From positions 1-8,636 of the forward strand of contig JAEZHR010000080.1 in the NCBI GenBank assembly GCA_023416415.1: a DNA stretch of 8,636 nt. Reading direction: 5' to 3'. Below are positions 1 to 5,625 of the stretch, piece by piece. The notes below the pieces were generated by a model. That model was not told the DNA's origin, did not search any database, and was given only the letters and a program-made list of their open reading frames with translations. This stretch comes from Pseudomonadota bacterium. GTDB taxonomy: Bacteria > Pseudomonadota > Gammaproteobacteria > Burkholderiales > Burkholderiaceae_D. The position numbers and the translations under genes are program-made. Positions within the stretch are counted from its first letter, which is position 1; every line of letters begins with the position of its first letter.

Positions 1-337
1 GGCGTGAAGGCCGTACCGCTGGCCCGAAAAGCATCGCGGTGTTTCCCCCGGATTCGATCCGGAGCGAAGGGTGGCCGGGCATGTCCCCGACCGGCAAACC
101 TGCCGAAATTCGCACGCGCAAGCAGTCGCGCGCCTGCGGACGGGCCGGCTCGCGCTTGTCATCGCGGGTAACGGCACCGCTCTTGACATGGTCGTCATGA
201 CCATGCGTGACGACGGGAGCGATGTCCGCGCGGAAATGACAGCCTGAAGCCGGTTCTTCCCGCAATGCCCGGTGCAGCCGGACCGTCCGCGGCACGTTGG
301 CGAAGGACAAGCGCGCCGGGAAGGGCGCGTTGCGGCG
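1..337 (-). pseudogene. Remnant of an MBL-fold metallo-hydrolase, running off the left edge
   Basis: On the minus strand one frame is open from a TGA at 340-338 down to position 1, about 112 codons. It contains, in the correct order, VVTHGHDDHV (the HxHxDH metal-binding motif, codons at 205-188) and DMPGHPSLRIESGG (codons ending near 40). The second matches the 'PGHTPGHTS...SGG' segment of metallo-beta-lactamase-fold hydrolases of the lactonase/glyoxalase II type. Three things suggest decay. Only about 36 residues separate the two motifs, where intact enzymes have clearly more. Only about 44 codons precede HxHxDH, with no good start. The segment after SGG reads MLFGPAV where a metal-binding Asp (GDxV) is expected. 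The protein would have bound zinc or iron and hydrolysed an ester or thioester; the present copy is probably inactive. Alternatives are a divergent partial gene whose C-terminus lies outside the window, or a chance match. Confidence 0.42.
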
Positions 338-611
338 TCAGGCAGGTAAATCGGTACGGCCGACTGTCCTGTCGTGCATGCATGTCCGCAATGCCCTGGG
401 CGAAATGCAAGATGGGTGAAGGGCCTGTTCGAGAAGTGCGGGCCCCGATCGAGCCAAGACAGTGCGTGGCCGGCGGCGCGAATGTTTGCATTCGGGGTGA
501 ACGCCGGAAGCCTTTGATGCTCAAACGATAACCACGCTGGCTGTCCGGCTGTAACTGCTGCCTGTCCGGCATGCGTCTGCCCACGACTTGCCAGAACCCA
601 TCGGCCAGGAA
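338..611. other. Non-coding stretch upstream of the envelope operon
   Basis: I see no convincing gene here on either strand. Frames are open because of high GC, but their translations are Arg/Pro/Ala-rich without recognisable motifs. The stretch holds a 9-bp direct repeat, CTGTCCGGC, at 541-549 and 562-570, spaced 21 bp start to start (two helical turns) and 55-85 bp before the first start codon. It could be a regulator-binding site. No consensus sigma-70 promoter is evident. Part of the stretch may be further debris of the hydrolase remnant to the left. Confidence 0.4.
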
Positions 612-617
612 GAGGAG
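612..617 (+). promoter_or_regulatory. Ribosome binding site fixing the ATG at 626
   Basis: GAGGAG lies 8 nt upstream of ATG 626. The earlier in-frame GTG at 617 overlaps this Shine-Dalgarno sequence itself, so it cannot be the start served by it. Confidence 0.75.
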
Positions 618-625
618 TGATTTCA

Positions 626-1435
626 ATGGCGAATCACGACGAGGAAACACCGCGCGAGTATGCGCGGGACGAAGGCGACATGCGTGCCACGGCCTCCCGC
701 ATGAGTGATCAGGCGAAGCAGGCTGCGCACGACGTGACGGGGCGCGCCAAGGAACAGGGGCGCGCGATGTTCGATGAGCACAAGGGCACAGCGGCGGACC
801 AGATGGAAGGTGTCGCGGGCGCTTTCCGCGAAACCGCCGGCAGGTTGCAGGGAGAAGGGAGGTCCGAAGCCGGTCGCTACATCGGCATGGCGGCCGAGCG
901 GCTCGAGGGCTTCGGACGGCAGCTGCGCGACAAGGATGCCGAGTCGCTTCTGCGCGAAGCGGAGGACCTGGGGCGGCGCGCTCCCGGCGCTCTGTTCGCG
1001 GGAGCCGTGGCCGTGGGCTTTCTGCTGTCGCGTTTCCTGAGGAGCTCGTCGCAGCACCGTTATGCATCGTCGGGGCGCGGCTTCGGCCTGACCTCCGGCA
1101 GCAGCTACGACGACAGGCACGATGACTTTCACAGCGACTTGCATCACGACATGCGCGGTGACTTTCATGACGACATCGATCGTGAAAGTCGCAGCGAAGC
1201 ACGTTCCCGAATGAATGAAGACTTGCCGGTGACCGAATCGCCGACAGCGAGCGACGAGCGTATTACCCGGGTCCCGCGCGGTGAAGTGACGCGCGTTCCA
1301 CCGGGCGCAAGCGGTGCTGCCGGCACCGGCGGCATCGAGGGTGTCGCCGGCAGCAGCGCCAACGGCAATCTCAGTGTCCCGCCTTCTTCCGGCGGCGGCA
1401 CACAACCATCTGGAGGCACTCATGGCAATCGATAG
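626..1435 (+). CDS. YqjD/LEA-like tail-anchored membrane protein with His/Asp-rich segment ('nutrient deprivation-induced' type)
   Basis: This 269-residue protein has three parts. Residues 1-118 are highly charged and amphipathic, rich in Ala, Gln, Glu, Arg and Gly (for example MSDQAKQAAHDVTGRAKEQG), with a helical LEA-like pattern. Residues about 120-138 form one hydrophobic helix ending in SRFLR, a probable inner-membrane anchor. The rest is polar: a His/Asp-rich segment at 162-187 (10 Asp, 5 His), two TRVPxG units near 214-227, and a Gly/Ser-rich disordered tail. The architecture resembles E. coli YqjD/ElaB (stationary-phase, membrane-anchored, ribosome-associated) and proteins called nutrient deprivation-induced in alphaproteobacteria. 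YqjD-like proteins are shorter and have the anchor near the C-terminus; the long polar tail here is extra. It is first in a three-gene operon, as yqjD precedes yqjE in E. coli. The family assignment is by pattern and context, and the molecular function is not known. Confidence 0.72.
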   Translation: MANHDEETPREYARDEGDMRATASRMSDQAKQAAHDVTGRAKEQGRAMFDEHKGTAADQMEGVAGAFRETAGRLQGEGRSEAGRYIGMAAERLEGFGRQLRDKDAESLLREAEDLGRRAPGALFAGAVAVGFLLSRFLRSSSQHRYASSGRGFGLTSGSSYDDRHDDFHSDLHHDMRGDFHDDIDRESRSEARSRMNEDLPVTESPTASDERITRVPRGEVTRVPPGASGAAGTGGIEGVAGSSANGNLSVPPSSGGGTQPSGGTHGNR

Positions 1436-1826
1436 GAATGACAGATCACTAGGCAGCCTGTTTTCGGACCTGACCCGGGAAACGGTGGACCTCGTACGCA
1501 AGGAAATCGCGCTCGCGCGCTCGGAAATGTCACAGAACATTTCGAGTGCGCAAACCGGCCTGACTTCGGTGGCCATCGGCGCCGCGGTCCTTCTGGCCGG
1601 CCTGTTCATCCTGCTGCAGGCGCTGGTGGCCGGCGTGGCCATGCTTTTGCCGCCCGAGATGGCGCCATGGCTGGCACCGCTGATCGTGGGCGTGGTGATC
1701 GCATTGATCGGCTACGCCATGCTCAAGGGCGGCAGCTCCAAGCTCAAGGCCGACAATCTGATGCCGCGCAAGACCATGGATTCCTTGAAACGTGACAAGA
1801 ATGTCGCCACCGGAGGATCGCGATGA
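1422..1826 (+). CDS. Phage holin family (YqjE-like) two-helix membrane protein
   Basis: This 134-residue protein starts at ATG 1422, with TGGAGG at 1411-1416 five nt upstream, and overlaps the end of the preceding gene by 14 nt. An amphipathic N-terminal helix (about 9-45, DLVRKEIALARSEM) leads into two hydrophobic segments at about 49-77 and 82-101. The polar C-terminus contains LMPRKTMDSLKRDK, typical of this family. Despite the database name (holin-X/DUF1469), members with this layout are chromosomal inner-membrane proteins found next to YqjD-like genes, not phage lysis proteins, and no phage genes are present here. The overlap upstream and the ATGA overlap downstream imply translational coupling within the operon. 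A longer in-frame version starting at 1314 is open, but it would overlap the first gene by over 100 bp without a ribosome site, so I reject it. Its exact role is unknown; a part in membrane organisation or stress response is inferred. Confidence 0.85.
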   Translation: MAIDRNDRSLGSLFSDLTRETVDLVRKEIALARSEMSQNISSAQTGLTSVAIGAAVLLAGLFILLQALVAGVAMLLPPEMAPWLAPLIVGVVIALIGYAMLKGGSSKLKADNLMPRKTMDSLKRDKNVATGGSR

Positions 1827-2764
1827 GAGCCGACGAAGACAACCGCCACCCCGACGAAATCGCCGACGACGTCGAGCGCACCCGGGCCGATCTCGGGCAT
1901 ACCCTGGAGGCCATCCAGAGCAAGCTCACGCCCGGCCAGATGATGGATCAGGCGTTCAACTATGCGCGCACCAGCCTGCCGGCGGATTTCGGCAGCAATC
2001 TGGGTAACGCGGTACGCAACAATCCGCTGCCGGTGACGCTGATCGGCATCGGCATCGCTTGGCTGGCGGCCACCGGCCAGAACCCGCGCTACTCGACCGC
2101 ACGTCGCGACGCAGAATATGAAAGCGACTTTGCCAGCGCTTATGGCGCCGACATGGCGGCCGACGAGGAAGGAACTTCCGAAGGCCGCATGCACAAGGCG
2201 GCATCGAAGGTGACCGATGCCGGCCATCGCATCTCCGGCAAGGCGAGTCAGCTGCGCCATCGCATCAGCGAGACCGCCTCGTCCCTGAGCGGACGCGCAC
2301 GCGAAGCCAGCTCGCGCATGCACGACTCGGCCGGCAACACGCGCGCGCGCATGAGCGAGCGCATGGGCGACATCGGTCATCGTTCCCAGGAGCGCTACCA
2401 CCGCACGCGAGACACCTTCAGCACCATGGTCGAGGAGCAGCCGCTGATGAGCGGCGTGCTCGGGATGGCGATCGGTGCGGCCCTCGGGGCGGCCTTCCCG
2501 GCCACGCGGCGGGAGGACGAGCTGATGGGGCGTACACGGGATGACCTGATGGAGCGCGCCAGGGAAACCGGCCGCGAGCAGGCCGAAAACTTAAGGGAAT
2601 CGGTCCGGCATGTGACTGAAACCACGAAGCAGGAAGCGCGGCGGTTCGAGTCGGAGAGCGGCATGCACGGGCAGGGTGATGGGCATGCAGCCGATCCTTC
2701 CACCTCCGCTTCGTCGTCCATTGGCGGCGTGCCCGGAGAGGGCGGGCGACCGAGCCTTCACTGA
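1823..2764 (+). CDS. DUF3618 domain membrane protein with 11-residue amphipathic repeats
   Basis: This 313-residue protein starts at ATG 1823, which overlaps the previous stop as ATGA, with GGAGG at 1812-1816. The DUF3618 domain covers about residues 10-60 (ADDVERTRADLGHTLEAIQS, then LTPGQMMDQAF), followed by a short hydrophobic helix at about 67-84 (LPVTLIGIGIAWLAA). Residues 133-198 can be written as six consecutive 11-residue units rich in Arg, Ser, His and Met with a regular hydrophobic position. A second Gly/Ala-rich hydrophobic segment lies at about 207-225 (MSGVLGMAIGAALGAAF), a YqjD/ElaB-like anchor. After it come another charged amphipathic stretch (228-280) and a Gly/Ser tail. The protein thus looks like DUF3618 joined to a YqjD-like module. 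It is the last gene of the operon and probably acts at the inner membrane with the two upstream products. No catalytic residues are seen, and DUF3618 has no defined biochemical role. Confidence 0.82.
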   Translation: MRADEDNRHPDEIADDVERTRADLGHTLEAIQSKLTPGQMMDQAFNYARTSLPADFGSNLGNAVRNNPLPVTLIGIGIAWLAATGQNPRYSTARRDAEYESDFASAYGADMAADEEGTSEGRMHKAASKVTDAGHRISGKASQLRHRISETASSLSGRAREASSRMHDSAGNTRARMSERMGDIGHRSQERYHRTRDTFSTMVEEQPLMSGVLGMAIGAALGAAFPATRREDELMGRTRDDLMERARETGREQAENLRESVRHVTETTKQEARRFESESGMHGQGDGHAADPSTSASSSIGGVPGEGGRPSLH

Positions 2765-2872
2765 CGTTGAAGCGCCCTTCCTCGTCCCGGAGCGGGCGGT
2801 TCGCTGGCCGGTGGGTGCGTGCTGCAAGTGCCGGCTGCCACAAAGGCCTTAGGCGTCCGCAACACATTCAAC

Positions 2873-2899
2873 ATTGCCGGATCACGTCTGTCCGGCAAT
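2873..2899. terminator. Hairpin in convergent intergenic gap, possible bidirectional terminator
   Basis: ATTGCCGGA (2873-2881) and TCCGGCAAT (2891-2899) are perfect 9-bp inverted arms around a 9-nt loop. The hairpin lies about 110 nt after the operon stop (2764) and about 100 nt after the monooxygenase stop (3000) on the other strand. The following sequence (CCGATTTCGTT on +) is only weakly T-rich, so it is an imperfect intrinsic terminator. Confidence 0.45.
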
Positions 2900-2999
2900 C
2901 CGATTTCGTTGCGAATGACGCGGATGAGCATCGCACCTGAGTGCGCGCTCTTCGTGTTCGCCCTCCAGTCTCTCCCTTCGTAAGCCACTGTAAAGGCTC

Positions 3000-4001
3000 T
3001 CAGGCCGTGGCGCCGAGCCGGCGCATGACATCGGCAGCAATCGCGTAGGAGTGCTTGCGCGCGTCGTGGTCATGGATCTGCGCCACGATCATCAGCTCGT
3101 CGGCTTCGGTCTGTTCCAGGAAATCCTTCGTCATGGCATGGACGGTATCGGGCGAGCCCACTGCCGAGCAGGACAGCGTATGGGCGAGAATGACGCGTTG
3201 CGATTCATCCAGGGTATCGAAGTAGCCCTCGACCGGTGGCGGCAGCTTGCCTGGCCGGCCGCTGCGCAGCCGGACGAAGGCCTGCTGCGTGGAGCTGAAC
3301 AGGCGCAGGGCTTCGGCATCGCTGTCGGCGGCGCAGATGTTGTAACCGAGCATTACGTACGGCTTGTCCAGTTGCTCGGAGGGGCGGAACAGTCCGCGAT
3401 ACAGGGAAATCGCTTCCATCATCTGCATCGGCGCAAAGTGCGAGGCGAAAGCGAAGGGAAGGCCCAGACGCGCGGCGAGCTGCGCGCCGAACAGGCTGGA
3501 ACCGAGGATCCAGAACGGAACATTCAGTCCCTCGCCCGGCACGGCGCGCACGCGCTGGCCGCCGGAACCCGGCTTGAAGTAATTCATCAGCTCCACCACA
3601 TCCTGCGGAAACTGCTCCGGGTCGCTTTCCAGCGTGCGCCGCAATGCACGCGAGGTGACCGGATCGGTGCCGGGCGCGCGCCCGAGGCCGAGGTCGATGC
3701 GGCCGGGAAAGAGCGAAGCCAGCGTGCCGAACTGTTCGGCCACGACCAGCGGCGCGTGATTGGGCAGCATGATGCCGCCGGCACCCACGCGTATCGTGCT
3801 TGTTCCACCGGCGACATGGCAGATCACGACCGCCGTGGCGGCGCTGGCGATGCCCGGCATGCCGTGGTGTTCGGCCAGCCAGAAGCGGTGATAGCCGAGG
3901 GCTTCGCAGTGACGCGCCAGATCGAGCGAACGATGCAGTGCCTGTGCCGCATCGCTGCCCTCGGGGATGGGGGCGAGGTCGAGCACGGAAAATGAAGTCA
4001 T
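3000..4001 (-). CDS. Luciferase-like (LLM class) flavin-dependent monooxygenase, YhbW-like
   Basis: This 333-residue protein has the usual length for the bacterial luciferase-like TIM-barrel family. Visible family features are SVLDLAPIPEG at the N-terminus (barrel strand 1), FWLAEHHGMPGIASAA (residues 40-55, substrate/flavin region), a GGIMLPNHAPLVVAEQF segment (75-91), and FPGRIDLGLGRAPGTDP (98-114), typical of the E. coli YhbW / MsnO8-like branch. Near the C-terminus VGSPDTV (281-287) is the conserved 'GtP' turn, and DELMIVAQIHDHDARKHSY matches the last barrel strand region. Members use reduced FMN, supplied by a separate reductase, and O2 to oxidise an organic substrate; the substrate here cannot be told. 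The start ATG 4001 has CCGGAG about 6 nt upstream. The gene is transcribed divergently from the glycosylase gene across a 145-bp gap, and no flavin reductase is next to it. Called with high confidence at family level. Confidence 0.92.
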   Translation of the reverse strand: MTSFSVLDLAPIPEGSDAAQALHRSLDLARHCEALGYHRFWLAEHHGMPGIASAATAVVICHVAGGTSTIRVGAGGIMLPNHAPLVVAEQFGTLASLFPGRIDLGLGRAPGTDPVTSRALRRTLESDPEQFPQDVVELMNYFKPGSGGQRVRAVPGEGLNVPFWILGSSLFGAQLAARLGLPFAFASHFAPMQMMEAISLYRGLFRPSEQLDKPYVMLGYNICAADSDAEALRLFSSTQQAFVRLRSGRPGKLPPPVEGYFDTLDESQRVILAHTLSCSAVGSPDTVHAMTKDFLEQTEADELMIVAQIHDHDARKHSYAIAADVMRRLGATA

Positions 4002-4135
4002 GATCTACTCCGGTCATTCAGTTCAGATCTGGCCGATTCTAGCCCGATGGTGCAAACGGTTCCGTCCGTCGTGTTCAGGTGCTGCAAGAACATGAGGCGG
4101 AATGTCGCGTGGGCCGTGGCAGGACGGTGTGCGAA

Positions 4136-4141
4136 AAGGAG
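4136..4141 (+). promoter_or_regulatory. Ribosome binding site supporting the GTG start at 4147
   Basis: AAGGAG is followed by 5 nt (AGCGC) and then GTG. This places translation at 4147, giving the family-typical N-terminus (V/M)RLWSLHPKYLD, rather than at the upstream in-frame ATG 4102, which lacks a ribosome site and would add 15 non-conserved residues. Confidence 0.8.
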
Positions 4142-4146
4142 AGCGC

Positions 4147-4656
4147 GTGAGATTGTGGTCATTACATCCGAAGTATCTGGACGCCAAGGGCCTGGTTGCC
4201 CTTTGGCGCGAGGGGCTGCTTGCGCAGAAGGTGTTGCTCGGACTGACCAGAGGTTACACGCGCCATCCGCAACTGCAGCGCTTTCGTGAAACCGCGGATC
4301 CGGTCACGGCCATCGGTACCTATCTGAGGCAGGTGGTGCTCGAAGCGCGCCGGCGCGGCTATGCATTCGACGAGAGCAAGATCGTGCGCGACGCCGTGCA
4401 CGATGTCACGCGCAATGTTACGCCCGATGGTGCGCACGCTTGCGTGGCGGCTACCGAACCGGTTCCTTTCATGACGGTCAGCGACGGCCAGCTCGACTGC
4501 GAGTGGCGGCATTTGCTGCGCAAGCTGGCGCAGCGCTGTCCGGCAATGCATGAAGCCTTGCGCGATCAGGTGCAGCCGGATGCGCATCCGATCTTCATCG
4601 TCGTTGCCGGTCCGGCAGCGCACTGGGAGCGGGCCGAACAGGGCGACGCCGGGTAG
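4147..4656 (+). CDS. Pyrimidine dimer DNA glycosylase / endonuclease V family protein
   Basis: This 169-residue protein begins RLWSLHPKYLDAKGLVALWR, the hallmark N-terminus of bacterial members of the T4 endonuclease V (Pyr_excise) family. Next come EGLLAQKVLLGLTRGYTRHP and QLQRFR. The Arg21-Glu22 pair lines up with T4 endonuclease V Arg22-Glu23, where Glu23 is catalytic. The later GQLDCEWRHLLRKL and HPIFIVVAGP segments are also conserved in these longer homologues. The T4 enzyme (138 residues) excises UV-induced cyclobutane pyrimidine dimers and nicks the strand through a covalent intermediate formed by its N-terminal amine (Thr2 after Met removal). Here residue 2 is Arg, so Met removal and the identity of the nucleophile are unclear. 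The gene stands alone: divergent from the monooxygenase and convergent with the UbiA-like gene, with 4 bp between stop codons. Family is secure; activity on UV dimers is inferred from the family. Confidence 0.85.
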   Translation: MRLWSLHPKYLDAKGLVALWREGLLAQKVLLGLTRGYTRHPQLQRFRETADPVTAIGTYLRQVVLEARRRGYAFDESKIVRDAVHDVTRNVTPDGAHACVAATEPVPFMTVSDGQLDCEWRHLLRKLAQRCPAMHEALRDQVQPDAHPIFIVVAGPAAHWERAEQGDAG

Positions 4657-4660
4657 CGTG

Positions 4661-5518
4661 TCAGGCAGGCGCAAAGCGCCGCCCGAGGGAAAGCGACACG
4701 GGTTGCAACAGCAGCACGCAGGCGCCGAATACCAGACCGCCGAAGCCGGCCGCGATCGCCGCGTTCAGGCAGATCAGCGAAATCATTCCCGAGTGGGCGG
4801 CGGCCCCGGCCAGCTCCGGTTCCGACAGCAGCGAAGCGCGCAGGAACGGCGGCCAGGAGCGGGCCAGGAAGCAGGCAATGAAAGGCAGCGCCATCAGGAG
4901 CTGGAACTCGTGCTCGATCCCCAGCAGGAACACGCCGCCTGTCACACCCAGCAACATCACGGTGGAACCCCTGGCCGTCCAGCGCATATCGCCATACCGT
5001 CGATGCAGCTTGAAGGCCATGGTCGCTGACGTAAGCAGGAAGGGAAGCAGCATCAGCGGCCACCAGCTGCCCAGCAGCGGAGGACTCAGACTCAAGCCGA
5101 GCAGGAAGTTCAGGGCACGGCATGCCCCCATGCAAAGCGGGCCGAGCACTGGCCGGTGCCGTGCTACGACGTTGTACAGCATCGCATGGACTGCAATGAG
5201 GGTCGCCAGGACCCCGCTTGAAGTGTTGACGACGGTCGCGCACACAATGCCGGCGGCGAGGAGGGCGAGTCCCGGCAACAGGGTGCCGCGTTCCTGTTCG
5301 CAGCACGCATGGAGCACGGCTCCGCCCGCATAGAGCAGCATGCTCGAGGCCAGGACCCAGGCCAGCCATCCGATCGAGCCCGGCCGAGCCAGCGCATAGG
5401 CGAGCAGTCCGCCGGCGAGCACATCTGCTGCCGCAGCGGCCACTTGGGCCGGGCGGGCAAGTTCCAGATAGGTACCCCAGGGCATGCGCGATGATGGAGA
5501 AGCGGCTTCGGTCTTCAT
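4661..5518 (-). CDS. UbiA-superfamily (EboC-like) membrane protein lacking the first Asp-rich motif
   Basis: This 285-residue, very hydrophobic protein has about seven to nine membrane segments. Parts match UbiA-type prenyltransferases of the EboC/SCO3242 kind: YLELARPAQVAAAAADVLAG (17-36), LLYAGGAVL (61-69), VLGPLCMGACRALNFLLGLS (124-143). In active enzymes YAGGxVL is followed by NDxxDxxxD and then a RPERPIPSG segment, which together bind Mg-diphosphate of the prenyl donor. Here YAGGAVL is followed by HACCEQERG and runs directly into the next helix (TLLPGLALLAAG), so the Asp motif is replaced and about 16-20 residues are missing in frame. The second-motif region (KLHRRYGDMR, 170-179) keeps only Asp177. 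The protein may be a non-catalytic or altered-function relative, or a gene beginning to decay. No clear Shine-Dalgarno is seen before ATG 5518; the ATG at 5485 is an alternative. It follows the DUF2244 gene on the same strand by 107 bp. Confidence 0.72.
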   Translation of the reverse strand: MKTEAASPSSRMPWGTYLELARPAQVAAAAADVLAGGLLAYALARPGSIGWLAWVLASSMLLYAGGAVLHACCEQERGTLLPGLALLAAGIVCATVVNTSSGVLATLIAVHAMLYNVVARHRPVLGPLCMGACRALNFLLGLSLSPPLLGSWWPLMLLPFLLTSATMAFKLHRRYGDMRWTARGSTVMLLGVTGGVFLLGIEHEFQLLMALPFIACFLARSWPPFLRASLLSEPELAGAAAHSGMISLICLNAAIAAGFGGLVFGACVLLLQPVSLSLGRRFAPA

Positions 5519-5597
5519 GACTGCATAGCCGGCACGTGGCCGAGGCCGGCGTTAAGTGTTGGATAAAAGGGTCTGAAGGAGTCGAGTGAAGAAGGAT

Positions 5598-5609
5598 GTG
5601 AACGTTCAC
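5598..5609. promoter_or_regulatory. 12-bp perfect palindrome upstream of the UbiA-like gene, possible operator
   Basis: GTGAACGTTCAC is a perfect palindrome in the 107-bp gap between the DUF2244 stop and the UbiA-like start, 80-91 bp before the latter. It has no spacer, so it is more likely a dimer-binding operator than an RNA hairpin. The regulator is unknown and chance is possible. Confidence 0.3.
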
Positions 5610-5625
5610 GAAACTGCGGATGTCG

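Noticed and set aside
187..205. Inverted repeat CATGGTC-GTCAT-GACCATG, possible hairpin or operator
   Set aside because: It coincides exactly with the His-Gly-His-Asp-Asp-His codons of the minus-strand hydrolase motif, so the symmetry is explained by the repeated CAT/GAC codons.
183..211. TTGACA at 183-188 as a -35 promoter element
   Set aside because: No -10-like sequence at the proper distance (CGTGAC is there), and it lies within the hydrolase remnant.
195..1202. Long minus-strand open frame of 335 codons
   Set aside because: It lies opposite the first operon gene, is Arg/Pro/Ser-rich without motifs, and is a GC-driven shadow.
623..1642. Long minus-strand open frame of 339 codons
   Set aside because: Antisense to the first two operon genes, with no domain and no ribosome site; the sense products are recognisable.
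1422..1826. Phage lysis holin, suggesting a prophage
   Set aside because: The 'phage holin family' name is historical; the gene context is a YqjD/YqjE-like operon and no other phage gene is present.
3051..3995. Plus-strand open frame of 314 codons opposite the monooxygenase
   Set aside because: The minus-strand product is a clear luciferase-like monooxygenase; the plus frame is its antisense shadow.
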